The notes under the pieces: generated by a model | The model's input: only the letters and a program-made list of their open reading frames with translations | Told to the model about the DNA's origin: nothing | The model's database searches: none | Position numbers and translations under genes: made by a program | Assembly: GCA_947631975.1 (NCBI GenBank) | Contig: CANRNM010000007.1 | Location: 1-33,027, forward strand | DNA from: an uncultured Clostridia bacterium | GTDB lineage: Bacteria; Bacillota; Clostridia; Lachnospirales; CAG-274 | DNA length: 33,027 nucleotides | Direction: 5' to 3' | Shown: one piece after another, positions 16,309 to 23,182 of the stretch | Layout of the letters: every line of letters starts with the position of its first letter | How positions within the stretch are numbered: the first letter of the stretch is position 1

Positions 16309-16833
16309 ATGAAAGACTGCTCAAAGGCAAAATATATATCATATATGGCAATGATGCTTGCGCTTATAGTGGTGCTCTCCATATTCGAGGGCGCTCTTTG
16401 CGCTGCGCTTCTGCTTCCGCCCGGTGTAAAGCCGGGGCTTGGAAACATAGTCATAATGTTTGCGCTCTTTTTCATAGGCAAAAAGCAGGCATTTTGCCTG
16501 AATGTGCTCAAGGGGCTTTTCGCCCTCATCACAAGGGGCATTACCGCAGGCATACTTAGCCTTTGCGGAGGGCTTTTGTCTATGGGCGTCATAATACTTC
16601 TCATGCTTATATTTAATGAAAAAATATCTTATATGCTTTTAAGCATAGCGGGCGCCATAGCCCACAATATGGGTCAGCTCGTCATGGCAAGCATAATAAT
16701 AAACAGCAGCTTTGCGCTCTACTATTTCCCCGTTCTCATAGTGTCGGGCGCAGTGATGGGCAGTCTTACGGGCATACTCTTAAAAACGCTCCTGCCCGTA
16801 TTAAAATATCCGCTTAAGGAGGTAAGGAAATGA
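16309..16833 (+). CDS. Gx transporter family membrane protein
   Basis: 174 aa with about five hydrophobic helices, matching the Gx transporter family (older name: heptaprenyl diphosphate synthase component I): MMLALIVVLSIFEG, PPGVKPGLGNIVIMFALFFIGKKQAF, LKGLFALITRGITAGILSLCGG, AHNMGQLVMAS. The fold resembles ECF transporter S components, so import or export of a small cofactor such as a flavin or quinone precursor is plausible but inferred. AAGGAG overlaps the end of the previous gene. Its stop overlaps the apbE start (ATGA, 16830-16833), so the three genes are translationally coupled. Confidence 0.87.
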   Translation: MKDCSKAKYISYMAMMLALIVVLSIFEGALCAALLLPPGVKPGLGNIVIMFALFFIGKKQAFCLNVLKGLFALITRGITAGILSLCGGLLSMGVIILLMLIFNEKISYMLLSIAGAIAHNMGQLVMASIIINSSFALYYFPVLIVSGAVMGSLTGILLKTLLPVLKYPLKEVRK

Positions 16834-17834
16834 AAAAAATAATTGCATTGATATTTTTATCCGCGCTTGCGCTCATGCTCACGGGCTGCGCGGGAAACAA
16901 ATACACCTATTCGTACTACGATGTATTCGATACATTTTCGTCCATAACGCTTTACTGCGAGGATGTAAAGGAGGCAAAGAGCGTAAGCGACGAGCTGCAC
17001 GAGGAGCTTTTGAGGCTCAACAATCTTTTTGACATATACAATAACTACGAGGGCGTAAACAACATAAAGACCATCAACGACAACGCGGGAAAAGCGCCCG
17101 TTAATGTGGACGAGGACATAATAAGTCTTTTGTCCGAGGGCAAAAATGCATATGCCGAAACCGACGGCACGGTCAACATAGCGCTTGGCTCCGTGCTTGA
17201 AATATGGCATAAATACAGGGAAAACGCCCTTGAAAACGAGATATACGCCGTTCCCTCCGACGAGGAGCTTAAAGCCGCCTCACAGCATACGGACATAAAC
17301 AGCATAGTGATAGACGACATAAATTCGACCGTGTATATAACAGACCCCGAGGTTTCCATAGATGTGGGCGCCATAGCAAAGGGCTACGCTACGGACTATG
17401 CAAGAAAATTTCTGAAGGAACGGGGCATAGGCGCAGGCATGGTAAATTTGGGCGGAAACCTCATTGTGCTGAACGACGAAAACAAAAAGAACTTCAAGAC
17501 GGGCATAACATCGCCCGAGGGCGACGGCAAGTATTCGGATATCATATTCCTTTCAAATTCCTCTGCCGTAACAAGCGGCAGCTATCAGAGATATTATGAA
17601 TACAACGGCAAGCGCTACAACCACATAATAGACGGCAAAACACTTTATCCCGCGGAAAACAATAAGTCCGTAACGATAGTTGACGAAAGCTCGCTCAAGG
17701 GAGATATATTCTCCACAGCGCTTTTTATACTGCCCTATGAGGATGGTAAGGCTCTCGCCGAAAAGAATAATGTGGAAGCCCTCTGGATAACGAGCGCAGA
17801 TGAGAAATATAAAACGGATAATTTTGGGAAATGA
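16830..17834 (+). CDS. apbE: FAD:protein FMN transferase lipoprotein
   Basis: Transfers FMN from FAD to a threonine of secreted or membrane redox proteins outside the cytoplasm. 334 aa, normal length. The lipoprotein signal is MKKIIALIFLSALALMLTGC with the lipid-modified Cys at 20. Family motifs: YYDVFDTFSSITLY, GTVNIALGSVLEIWHKYR, VSIDVGAIAKGYATD, GMVNLGGNL, AVTSGSYQRYY, YNHIIDGKTLYPA and the metal/active-site stretch GDIFSTALFIL. AAGGAGG lies 5-6 nt before ATG. No FMN-binding substrate domain (for example RnfG/NqrC-like) is encoded in the window, so the target is elsewhere. Coupling to NusG-II and Gx genes is a recurrent clostridial arrangement. Confidence 0.94.
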   Translation: MKKIIALIFLSALALMLTGCAGNKYTYSYYDVFDTFSSITLYCEDVKEAKSVSDELHEELLRLNNLFDIYNNYEGVNNIKTINDNAGKAPVNVDEDIISLLSEGKNAYAETDGTVNIALGSVLEIWHKYRENALENEIYAVPSDEELKAASQHTDINSIVIDDINSTVYITDPEVSIDVGAIAKGYATDYARKFLKERGIGAGMVNLGGNLIVLNDENKKNFKTGITSPEGDGKYSDIIFLSNSSAVTSGSYQRYYEYNGKRYNHIIDGKTLYPAENNKSVTIVDESSLKGDIFSTALFILPYEDGKALAEKNNVEALWITSADEKYKTDNFGK

Positions 17835-17895
17835 CGGGCTTTTGGCTGTGAGCAAAATGATAAGTTAAGCCACTGCCCTTGCCATTTGTTTGTAG

Positions 17896-17920
17896 GGGCG
17901 TGCATTGCACGCCCGTTTTT
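17896..17920 (+). terminator. REP-type palindrome acting as terminator after apbE
   Basis: GGGCGTGC (17896-17903) pairs with GCACGCCC (17907-17914) and is followed by GTTTTT. It belongs to the GTAGGGGCG repeat family and sits 61 nt after the apbE stop with a T-run, so it can end the operon. Confidence 0.6.
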
Positions 17921-17985
17921 GTTGAGTTTTAAGCACAAATATAGAATTTTGCACTGCCCTTGCCTATATGGGAGGGCTGCATATC

Positions 17986-18016
17986 CTCCTGCGGGCGAGC
18001 AATGCTCGCCCCTACA
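17986..18016. repeat. GTAGGGGCG-family palindrome
   Basis: GGGCGAGC (17993-18000), a 3-nt loop and GCTCGCCC (18004-18011), then CTAC. The sequence CACTGCCCTTGCC occurs just before this copy (17952) and before the one at 17896 (17871), so the repeat unit extends beyond the palindrome. Confidence 0.75.
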
Positions 18017-18099
18017 TTGAAAAATGGTGCAAATATTACATTAGGGGCAGTCCGCGTTTGACGCCGAAAACCGCTGTCATTTCCTATCCCACACACGAA

Positions 18100-18129
18100 A
18101 ATAACGGGTACAAGACCCGTTATTTTTTT
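18100..18129 (+). terminator. Terminator-like hairpin with no plus-strand gene
   Basis: AATAACGGG (18100-18108) pairs with CCCGTTATT (18116-18124) and is followed by seven T residues on the plus strand. The nearest plus-strand gene (apbE) ended 265 nt earlier. On the minus strand it could end a transcript started at the promoter 18334-18362. Confidence 0.6.
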
Positions 18130-18291
18130 ATACAAAGGCGCGAAGTATTTTGTCTGTCCCCGCAAAGGCAAGGGACCTGCAGCATATAAATAAAAGCACA
18201 GAGGAAGGAGTCCTTATTAATAAGTTCAATGTGCAGAAAAGGTAAAAAAGGGAATACACCGCTATGGGCAAAAAACCTTATAAAACAAAAT

Positions 18292-18322
18292 AAGGCATTG
18301 AAGCCTTAAGCTTCAACGCCTT
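18292..18322 (-). terminator. Hairpin terminator after the 199-aa lipoprotein gene
   Basis: AAGGCATTGAAGC (18292-18304) pairs with GCTTCAACGCCTT (18310-18322). On the minus strand all 13 pairs form (one G-U) and ATTTTGTTTT follows. ATAAGGCAT at its left side can alternatively pair with ATGCCTTAT at 18345-18353, giving a mutually exclusive structure. Confidence 0.7.
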
Positions 18323-18333
18323 TGTATAAACTA

Positions 18334-18362
18334 AGTATACTCGTTATGCCTTATTTTGTCAA
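18334..18362 (-). promoter_or_regulatory. Consensus sigma-A promoter without an assigned gene
   Basis: On the minus strand, TTGACA (18357-18362), a 17-nt spacer and TATACT (18334-18339) match 11 of 12 consensus bases. It begins 18 nt past the stop of the lipoprotein gene and points away from it into a gene-free stretch. Confidence 0.65.
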
Positions 18363-18380
18363 TAGTAATTTTAAAAAAAA

Positions 18381-18980
18381 CTACTCATCTCTTATTGCCG
18401 TGTCGCCCATAGCCATATTCACGCCGAAGCAGTATGTGAGATAGCCTCCCGAGAAGTCGTCGTAAATTCCCACATTGTCCTCTATGACCCACTTGCCGTT
18501 GTCCTTCACAAAGTCGATGCTCGTTTCCTTTTCATAGGGCGTTATGTTTTTGAGGTGCTCGTCCAGTATGCTTTCGAGCGCCTGCGACATTTCGTCCTCC
18601 GTTATGGTGTCGGCGTTGTCCTTGCAGTAGGCTGTGTATTCCTCCACCACTTCCTTAAGCAGGGTGTTGAAATCCGCCGTTACTATGTGCATGGTAACAT
18701 TGGCGTTTTTGCCCTTTCTCTCTCCGCCCGTTATTTCATATGTGAGGTTGGACGCCATGGCGTCAAAGAGCTTGCTGCCTATCACGGAGTTTTCGTCATA
18801 AGTGCCTGCGAGATAGGGGTCTTTATAGTATGTCATGGCATACATTCCCTCAAAGTCCTTAGCCTTGAAAAGCTCTGCAAATTCCTCCGCCTGCGTTATA
18901 CATTCCTCGGGCGCCTCCTTGGCTGCGCAGGCGCAGAGCATGAGCGAAAGCGCAAGCATCAAGCATATTATTTTTTTCAT
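18381..18980 (-). CDS. Small secreted lipoprotein of unknown function
   Basis: 199 aa. A lipoprotein signal peptide MKKIICLMLALSLMLCAC ends in a lipobox with the modified Cys at 18. The mature part is acidic with alternating helix and strand (ITQAEEFAELFKAKDFEGMYAMTY; VTMHIVTADFNTLLKEVVEEY; IDFVKDNGKWVIEDNV). It resembles the NTF2-like DUF4878/DUF5105 lipoproteins common in clostridia; this is a resemblance, not a firm assignment. GGAG lies upstream of ATG, and an extended -10 TGATATAAT sits at 19011-19019 on the minus strand. It is transcribed alone and divergently from the coat-like gene. Confidence 0.8.
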   Translation of the reverse strand: MKKIICLMLALSLMLCACAAKEAPEECITQAEEFAELFKAKDFEGMYAMTYYKDPYLAGTYDENSVIGSKLFDAMASNLTYEITGGERKGKNANVTMHIVTADFNTLLKEVVEEYTAYCKDNADTITEDEMSQALESILDEHLKNITPYEKETSIDFVKDNGKWVIEDNVGIYDDFSGGYLTYCFGVNMAMGDTAIRDE

Positions 18981-19028
18981 AGTTTGTCTCCTTTTTCCTT
19001 TTTTTATTTTATTATATCACATACATTC

Positions 19029-19055
19029 ACAAAAATAAATATATTTCATATCTTA
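19029..19055 (+). promoter_or_regulatory. Sigma-K-like (late mother-cell) promoter
   Basis: AC at 19029-19030, a 16-nt spacer and CATATCTTA at 19047-19055 match the Bacillus sigma-K pattern AC-N16-CATANNNTA. It sits 38 nt before the start codon of the Cys-rich protein at 19094. Confidence 0.55.
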
Positions 19056-19093
19056 AAATCAGAGGGGGAAATAAAAAACAGGAGGCAATAATA

Positions 19094-19996
19094 ATGGGAA
19101 TATTTGATTTTGACAACAATTGTGTTTCGGGAAACACAAAGGTTAAGGACGAATGTATCATCGCCCTTAAGGTATACGACGCCTGCAGACAGCAGGACTG
19201 CCTTACGGTGAATGAGATAGGTCCCGCCAGAGCTGCCGTGAGCGGTACTTTCTGTTCAAACATTTCTCTTGAGCAGGGCGAAGTCATCACTCCTCCCGAC
19301 ACTGCCGCTGCCGTAACCATAAATAACTTCGGCACGGAGAGAGTTATAGTTGTGTCAAAGACACCCAGTCCTTTCAGAGTGGGCTACTGGGATGTTGACC
19401 TCAAGTATGTATTCAGCTACGACCTTGTGTTCAGAAATGTAAACGGCGGAGTTCTCTGCACTATCCCTGCCCAGAGCGTATACAACAAGAAGGTAACGCT
19501 CTTTGGCTCCATCACTACGGATTCCACCATATCCACCGACTTCCTTACAGACGGCGGAACGAGCTTCGACACGGGCTCGCAGCCCTTCGTGCTCGTTGAG
19601 TCCAAGGCTGTTGCTCTCAGCGCAGACCTTGAATTCGGCTGCTGCTGCGACGGAGGCGACGGAGCTTATCAGGTGAATGTTACGATAGGTCTTTTCACCA
19701 TAATCAAGCTGTTCAGACTTGTCAACCTCACGGTCGAGTCAAAGGGCTTCTGCATTCCCAAGGAGTGCGAGGATGTTTCAAACCTCAGCGCCTGCGATTA
19801 CTTCGACGGTCTTGACTTCCCTATGGATGTATTTGCGCCGCCCCAGAAGAAGGAATTTCTTGCCGGCATAAGCGGAAATATACCCAATGACAACAGCAAT
19901 GTCGGAAGCGGAAATAACAACAACGGCTGTAACTGCGGCTGCAATAACAATGTGAATAGCAATAACGGCTGCAACAGCTGCGGATGTAGGTTTTAA
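19094..19996 (+). CDS. Cys/Asn-rich protein, possible spore coat or exosporium component
   Basis: 300 aa without signal peptide or membrane segment. The N-terminal half holds KVYDACRQQDCLTVNEIGPARAA, a pattern I know from uncharacterised clostridial proteins. The body is rich in beta-strand (VFSYDLVFRNVNGGV..KVTLFGSITTDS) with a CCCDGG cluster near 182. The last 50 residues are an Asn/Gly/Cys tail (NNNNGCNCGCNNN..GCNSCGC). High Cys with a low-complexity tail resembles clostridial exosporium proteins such as CdeC, without clear homology. The sigma-K-like promoter supports late sporulation expression. GGAGG precedes ATG by 8 nt. The gene is relatively GC-rich. The function is inferred, not shown. 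Confidence 0.72.
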   Translation: MGIFDFDNNCVSGNTKVKDECIIALKVYDACRQQDCLTVNEIGPARAAVSGTFCSNISLEQGEVITPPDTAAAVTINNFGTERVIVVSKTPSPFRVGYWDVDLKYVFSYDLVFRNVNGGVLCTIPAQSVYNKKVTLFGSITTDSTISTDFLTDGGTSFDTGSQPFVLVESKAVALSADLEFGCCCDGGDGAYQVNVTIGLFTIIKLFRLVNLTVESKGFCIPKECEDVSNLSACDYFDGLDFPMDVFAPPQKKEFLAGISGNIPNDNSNVGSGNNNNGCNCGCNNNVNSNNGCNSCGCRF

Positions 19997-20007
19997 ATAA
20001 AAAGGGG

Positions 20008-20027
20008 GGGGAGCATATGCTCCCCTT
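20008..20027 (+). terminator. Terminator of the Cys-rich protein gene
   Basis: GGGGAGC (20008-20014), loop ATAT and GCTCCCC (20019-20025), 12 nt after the stop. The T-run (TTAATTA) is weak. Confidence 0.55.
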
Positions 20028-20051
20028 AATTATGCAAAAATAGATATTCCG

Positions 20052-20071
20052 GCGGGCGTGCAATGCACGCA
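20052..20071. repeat. Partial GTAGGGGCG-family palindrome
   Basis: GGCGGGCGTGCAATGCACGC is a copy of the dispersed palindrome with a degraded right arm. It lies between the Cys-rich gene and tRNA-Thr. Confidence 0.65.
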
Positions 20072-20139
20072 TAAACAGCATTAAACCATATCTTTTAAAC
20101 AAGCCTTATCACAAAATATTCAATTTATAAAAATAATTG

Positions 20140-20168
20140 TTTACTTTTTGCCCAAAATGGAGTATAAT
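20140..20168 (+). promoter_or_regulatory. Promoter of tRNA-Thr
   Basis: TTTACT (20140-20145), a 17-nt spacer and a perfect TATAAT (20163-20168), 45 nt before the mature 5' end of the tRNA. Confidence 0.7.
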
Positions 20169-20212
20169 AATTTTGTGCCTGTCGTTCGGGCACGCAAAAC
20201 GCTTTGATATAT

Positions 20213-20284
20213 GCCGATGTAGCACAGTGGTAGTGCAGCGCATTCGTAATGCGCAGGTCGCAGGTTCAAATCCCGTCATCGGCT
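20213..20284 (+). tRNA. tRNA-Thr (anticodon CGT)
   Basis: A complete cloverleaf: acceptor GCCGATG/CATCGGC, D stem GCAC/GTGC with loop AGTGGTA, anticodon stem GCGCA/TGCGC with loop TTCGTAA giving anticodon CGT, then T loop TTCAAAT. CGT reads the Thr codon ACG. The T stem GCAGG/CCCGT contains an A-C mismatch and a G-U pair. CCA is not encoded (TCTT follows). It has its own promoter and terminator. Confidence 0.95.
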
Positions 20285-20290
20285 CTTAAA

Positions 20291-20318
20291 AACACACCGC
20301 CATGACGGTGTGTTTTTT
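20291..20318 (+). terminator. Terminator of tRNA-Thr
   Basis: AACACACCG (20291-20299) pairs with CGGTGTGTT (20306-20314), with a run of six T residues from 20313. Confidence 0.9.
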
Positions 20319-20349
20319 GCGTGTTGATAAAATATCTGCTGCATAAAAA

Positions 20350-20414
20350 ATTTGCGGGCGAGTATTGTACGGTTATAACATCTTTTATATTTTGACTTTT
20401 TTAGACAGAATGAA
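20350..20414. repeat. Extended extragenic repeat (palindrome plus conserved 39-nt block)
   Basis: A degraded GCGGGCGAG..palindrome is followed by a block at 20376-20414 (TAACATCTTTTATATTTTGA through GACAGAATGAA). It is nearly the same as the block at 4666-4703. Both blocks abut a hairpin at the 3' end of a minus-strand gene. Confidence 0.7.
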
Positions 20415-20442
20415 ACGGGACCCGCAGGTCCCGTTAATTTTT
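20414..20442. terminator. Hairpin terminator at the 3' end of pgm
   Basis: AACGGGACC (20414-20422), loop CGCA and GGTCCCGTT (20427-20435). The T-run AATTTTTTT is on the plus strand; the minus-strand side has only TTCATT, so it is a weaker terminator for pgm itself. Confidence 0.6.
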
Positions 20443-22176
20443 TTATGCTAAAATTTTGTCCACTATTGCAAGTATGCCGTCGCTGGCAGCCTTTATCTTG
20501 GCTTCAACCGCTGCGTCCGTCTTATCGCTTGAACCGAAGTAAACCTTTATCTTGGGCTCTGTGCCGCTGGGTCTTACGCAGAACCAAGTGCCGTCCTCAA
20601 GCACATAGTAGAGAACGTTGCTTGCGGGAAGTCCGCTCTTTGTTTCCTCGCCCGTAACATTGTTCACTATCTTGTCTATTGAGTAATCCCTTGATTCCAC
20701 TACCTTTACGCCTGCAACCTCCTTGGGCGACTCCGCTCTTAAGGTGTCCATTACCTTCTTTATCTGAGCTGCGCCGTCTATGCCCTTTAATGTGATGGAG
20801 GTTATTGTTTCCTTATAAACTCCGTATTTGTCATAGAGAGCCAGAAGTCCGTCGTAGAGGCTCATGCCTTTTGTCTTGTAGTATGCCGCAAGCTCGCATA
20901 TGAGCATTGTTGCAAGGCAGCCGTCCTTATCTCTTGCGTATGTGCCCGCAAGGCAGCCGTAGCTCTCCTCAAAGCCGAACATATACTCATAGCTTCCGTC
21001 AGCCTCAAATTCCTTTATCTTCTCGCCGATGTACTTAAAGCCCGTGAGCACGTCAAAGTACTTCATGCCGTATTCCTTGCATATAGCTTTTGTCATGTCG
21101 GTTGAAACTATTGTTGAAACAACAGCGCCGTTTTTGGGCAGAGTGCCTGCCGCCTTCTTCTGCGAAAGGATGTATTCGCAGAGCAGGGCGCCCGTCATGT
21201 TGCCCGTAAGCACCATATATTCGCCGTCCGTCTTCTTTACAACGGCGCCAACTCTGTCGGCATCGGGGTCTGTGCCAACTATGATGTCGGCGTCGACCTT
21301 CTTTGCAAGCTCCATAGCGAGGTCGAAAACAGCCTTGTTCTCGGGGTTGGGATAGCCCACAGTGGTGAAGTTGCCGTCAGGCCTCTCCTGCTGCGGAACT
21401 ATGTATACATTCTTGAAGCCTGCCTTTGCAAGCGCGCGTCTTACGGGCTTGTTGCCGGAGCCGTGCAGAGGAGTATACACTATCTTAAGATCTGTTTCGT
21501 CTATTATTTTCTGATTTACTATCTGCGCCGTTATGGCGTCAAGATAAGCCATGTCAAGCTCGGGGCCCACATACTGTATCATACCGCTTGCGAGAGCCTC
21601 GTCGAAGTCAGCCATCTTTATCATCTTGAAGTCGGTTATGGCGTTGACTTCCTTTATAATTTCGCCGTCTCTGGGGAAGGGCACCTGCGCGCCGTCCTCC
21701 CAGTAAGCCTTATAGCCGTTGTATTCGGGCGGATTGTGGCTTGCGGTGATAACAACTCCGCCCGTGCAGCCCAGATGTCTTACTGCGAAGCTCAGCATAG
21801 GAACGGGTCTCAGCTCGTCCGAGAGATAAGCCTTTATGCCGTTGCCTGCCAGAACTCTTGCCGTTATCTCGGCAAACTCTGGCGAGTAATTTCTGGAGTC
21901 GTAAGCTATGGCAACGCCCTTTTTAACGGCAGCCTCGCCCTGCGACTTGATGTAGTTTGCAAAGCCCTGCGTAGCCTTGCTTACGGTGTAGATATTCATT
22001 CTGTTGGTACCTGCGCCGAGTATGCCTCTCAGACCGCCCGTACCAAACTCCAGATTTTTGTAAAATCTTTCCTCGATCTCCTTGGGGTCGTTGGCTATAG
22101 CCTTAAGCTCTGCCCTTGTGGCTTCGTCAAAATAGCTGTCCTCACACCAACGCTTGTATTCGTCCATGTAACCCAT
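20443..22176 (-). CDS. pgm: Phosphoglucomutase/phosphomannomutase (alpha-D-phosphohexomutase)
   Basis: Interconverts glucose 1-phosphate and glucose 6-phosphate (or the mannose equivalents), feeding sugar breakdown and polymer synthesis; cytoplasmic. About 577 aa from the ATG at 22176, chosen because AAAGGAG lies just upstream; an in-frame ATG at 22248 overlaps the promoter -10 region and lacks a site. Motifs in order: FGTGGLRG, the phosphoserine loop TASHNPPEYNGYKAYW (Ser about 146), the metal loop DPDADRVG, the sugar-binding FGFEESYG and the phosphate-binding CVRPSGTEPKIKVYF. Length fits the Firmicute PgcA-type enzymes of about 575-580 aa. Sugar specificity (glucose versus mannose) is not decided by the sequence. 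Confidence 0.95.
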   Translation of the reverse strand: MGYMDEYKRWCEDSYFDEATRAELKAIANDPKEIEERFYKNLEFGTGGLRGILGAGTNRMNIYTVSKATQGFANYIKSQGEAAVKKGVAIAYDSRNYSPEFAEITARVLAGNGIKAYLSDELRPVPMLSFAVRHLGCTGGVVITASHNPPEYNGYKAYWEDGAQVPFPRDGEIIKEVNAITDFKMIKMADFDEALASGMIQYVGPELDMAYLDAITAQIVNQKIIDETDLKIVYTPLHGSGNKPVRRALAKAGFKNVYIVPQQERPDGNFTTVGYPNPENKAVFDLAMELAKKVDADIIVGTDPDADRVGAVVKKTDGEYMVLTGNMTGALLCEYILSQKKAAGTLPKNGAVVSTIVSTDMTKAICKEYGMKYFDVLTGFKYIGEKIKEFEADGSYEYMFGFEESYGCLAGTYARDKDGCLATMLICELAAYYKTKGMSLYDGLLALYDKYGVYKETITSITLKGIDGAAQIKKVMDTLRAESPKEVAGVKVVESRDYSIDKIVNNVTGEETKSGLPASNVLYYVLEDGTWFCVRPSGTEPKIKVYFGSSDKTDAAVEAKIKAASDGILAIVDKILA

Positions 22177-22228
22177 AAAAATTTCTCCTTTCGATTTTGA
22201 ATTTTGGCTTTCAGCCGTGTTTAATACT

Positions 22229-22257
22229 ATTATACACAAATAATCCATTTTTTACAA
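22229..22257 (-). promoter_or_regulatory. Promoter of pgm
   Basis: On the minus strand, TTGTAA (22252-22257), a 17-nt spacer and a perfect TATAAT (22229-22234), about 52 nt upstream of the pgm start. Confidence 0.7.
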
Positions 22258-22341
22258 GAGGTAAAGATTTATTTTTTTAATTAAGTAACATTTGTTTTTT
22301 TCAATGAATATTTTACACTATAACAAATTTCGGAGGTAATT

Positions 22342-22920
22342 ATGTATTACAATATAACGGAGTGCGTTCCGGTAAATGAAAGTATTTCGGGAGGCTACAG
22401 AGCGGGTAGAGGCTGGCCGTCGTATAAAGGGCTGAATGTTGAGCAGATGGCGGAAATTATGGAGGAAACGCCTCTCACGCCGAGATATGACACTCTCCCC
22501 GGCAAAAGCGTTGACAATGCGCCAAAAAGGAGCGCCGAAACATACAAGAAGGACACCGAGCTTATGAAGGCGCTCTACGGCGAGATAAATTCGCTTTTCA
22601 ATTCGTATGTAATGCGCGCAATGGATAGCTATGAATATTTGGAAAGCCCCATATATTCTGCCGACGGCATAGACAGGGAAACGCTCGCGCAGATAGTCGA
22701 CGGCGTTATAAAGCTCGCGGGAGAGGAAACCGATGAGGCGGAGGAAATAACGCTCGAAGACGGCTGCGAGGAACCGTGGTCGAGGTTAAGACTGCTTAAA
22801 AATGTGATAGAAGCGATAGTGCTTTCGGAGATATTCTCCGTAAGACGTCCCAATTATAAAAGAGTGATGGATAACTATGTGTATAGAGGCGGCAAGTACG
22901 ACGGCGTAAGGGAGAGATAA
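22342..22920 (+). CDS. Hypothetical protein
   Basis: 192 aa, mostly helical and charged, with no signal peptide or membrane helix. The N-terminal 70 residues look extended and contain PVNESISGGYRAGRGWPSYKGLNVEQMAEIMEE; the C-terminal two thirds are helical (LMKALYGEINSLFNSYVMRAMDSYEYLESPIYSADGIDRETLAQIVDGVI..LRLLKNVIEAIVLSEIF). I do not recognise a family. A strong GGAGGTAATT site precedes ATG. It is divergent from pgm and stands alone on the plus strand. Codon use matches the GC-richer core genes. A spore-associated or clostridial-specific role is possible but unsupported. Confidence 0.75.
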   Translation: MYYNITECVPVNESISGGYRAGRGWPSYKGLNVEQMAEIMEETPLTPRYDTLPGKSVDNAPKRSAETYKKDTELMKALYGEINSLFNSYVMRAMDSYEYLESPIYSADGIDRETLAQIVDGVIKLAGEETDEAEEITLEDGCEEPWSRLRLLKNVIEAIVLSEIFSVRRPNYKRVMDNYVYRGGKYDGVRER

Positions 22921-22936
22921 AAAGTTGGGCGAGAAT

Positions 22937-23092
22937 GGGGACTGTCCCGAAAAGTATTGTTGTTGGTTCTTTGTCGAGGTATAGTTCTTTTTTGCAGGCA
23001 GTCAATAAGGCTTATGTGCTGCGGGACTGCTCCTCAATTATTAGGCTTATCTCTTATTTTGGGGACAGTCCCGGCTTCGCAGGACAGTCCCC
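22937..23092. repeat. GGGGACTGTCCC-bounded repeat element
   Basis: GGGGACTGTCCC at 22937-22948 faces GGGGACAGTCCC at 23061-23072 and GGACAGTCCCC at 23082-23092, giving inverted ends around about 155 bp. The interior has a direct repeat TAAGGCTTAT/TTAGGCTTAT and no gene. Palindromes of this kind often accompany REP-associated tyrosine transposases in Clostridia, but no transposase is present here. Confidence 0.65.
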
Positions 23093-23150
23093 TTTTGCCG
23101 CTAGGCGCGTGTTGTGATGGGGCAGTCTATGTTAAAGTACAACGGAATAT

Positions 23151-23175
23151 AAAAAAAGGAGGCTTACGCCTCCTT
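23151..23175 (-). terminator. Terminator of the diguanylate cyclase gene
   Basis: AAGGAGGC (23156-23163) pairs with GCCTCCTT (23168-23175) and is followed on the minus strand by a run of seven T residues. It lies just after the stop at 23183. Confidence 0.9.
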
Positions 23176-23182
23176 ATCCACA

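Larger units (their letters stand above)
18100..18327 (-). ncRNA. Candidate small RNA transcribed from a consensus promoter
   Basis: A minus-strand promoter at 18334-18362 would start an RNA near 18327. No credible gene is read in it. The first 40 nt form the 13-bp hairpin at 18292-18322, which is followed by ATTTTGTTTT, so most transcripts may be only about 50 nt. Read-through would reach further hairpins, including GTCCC..GGGAC near 18150-18175, and end at 18100. This is inference from promoter and structure only. Confidence 0.35.

Noticed and set aside
18224-18310. Short plus-strand frame of 26 codons starting ATGTGCAGAAAAGG
   Set aside because: The GGAAGGAG upstream is too far from the ATG, and the frame runs into the terminator hairpin; no support as a peptide gene.
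22177-22248. Upstream ATG (22248) for phosphoglucomutase
   Set aside because: The promoter -10 (22229-22234) lies inside that extension and AAAGGAG is placed before the ATG at 22176.
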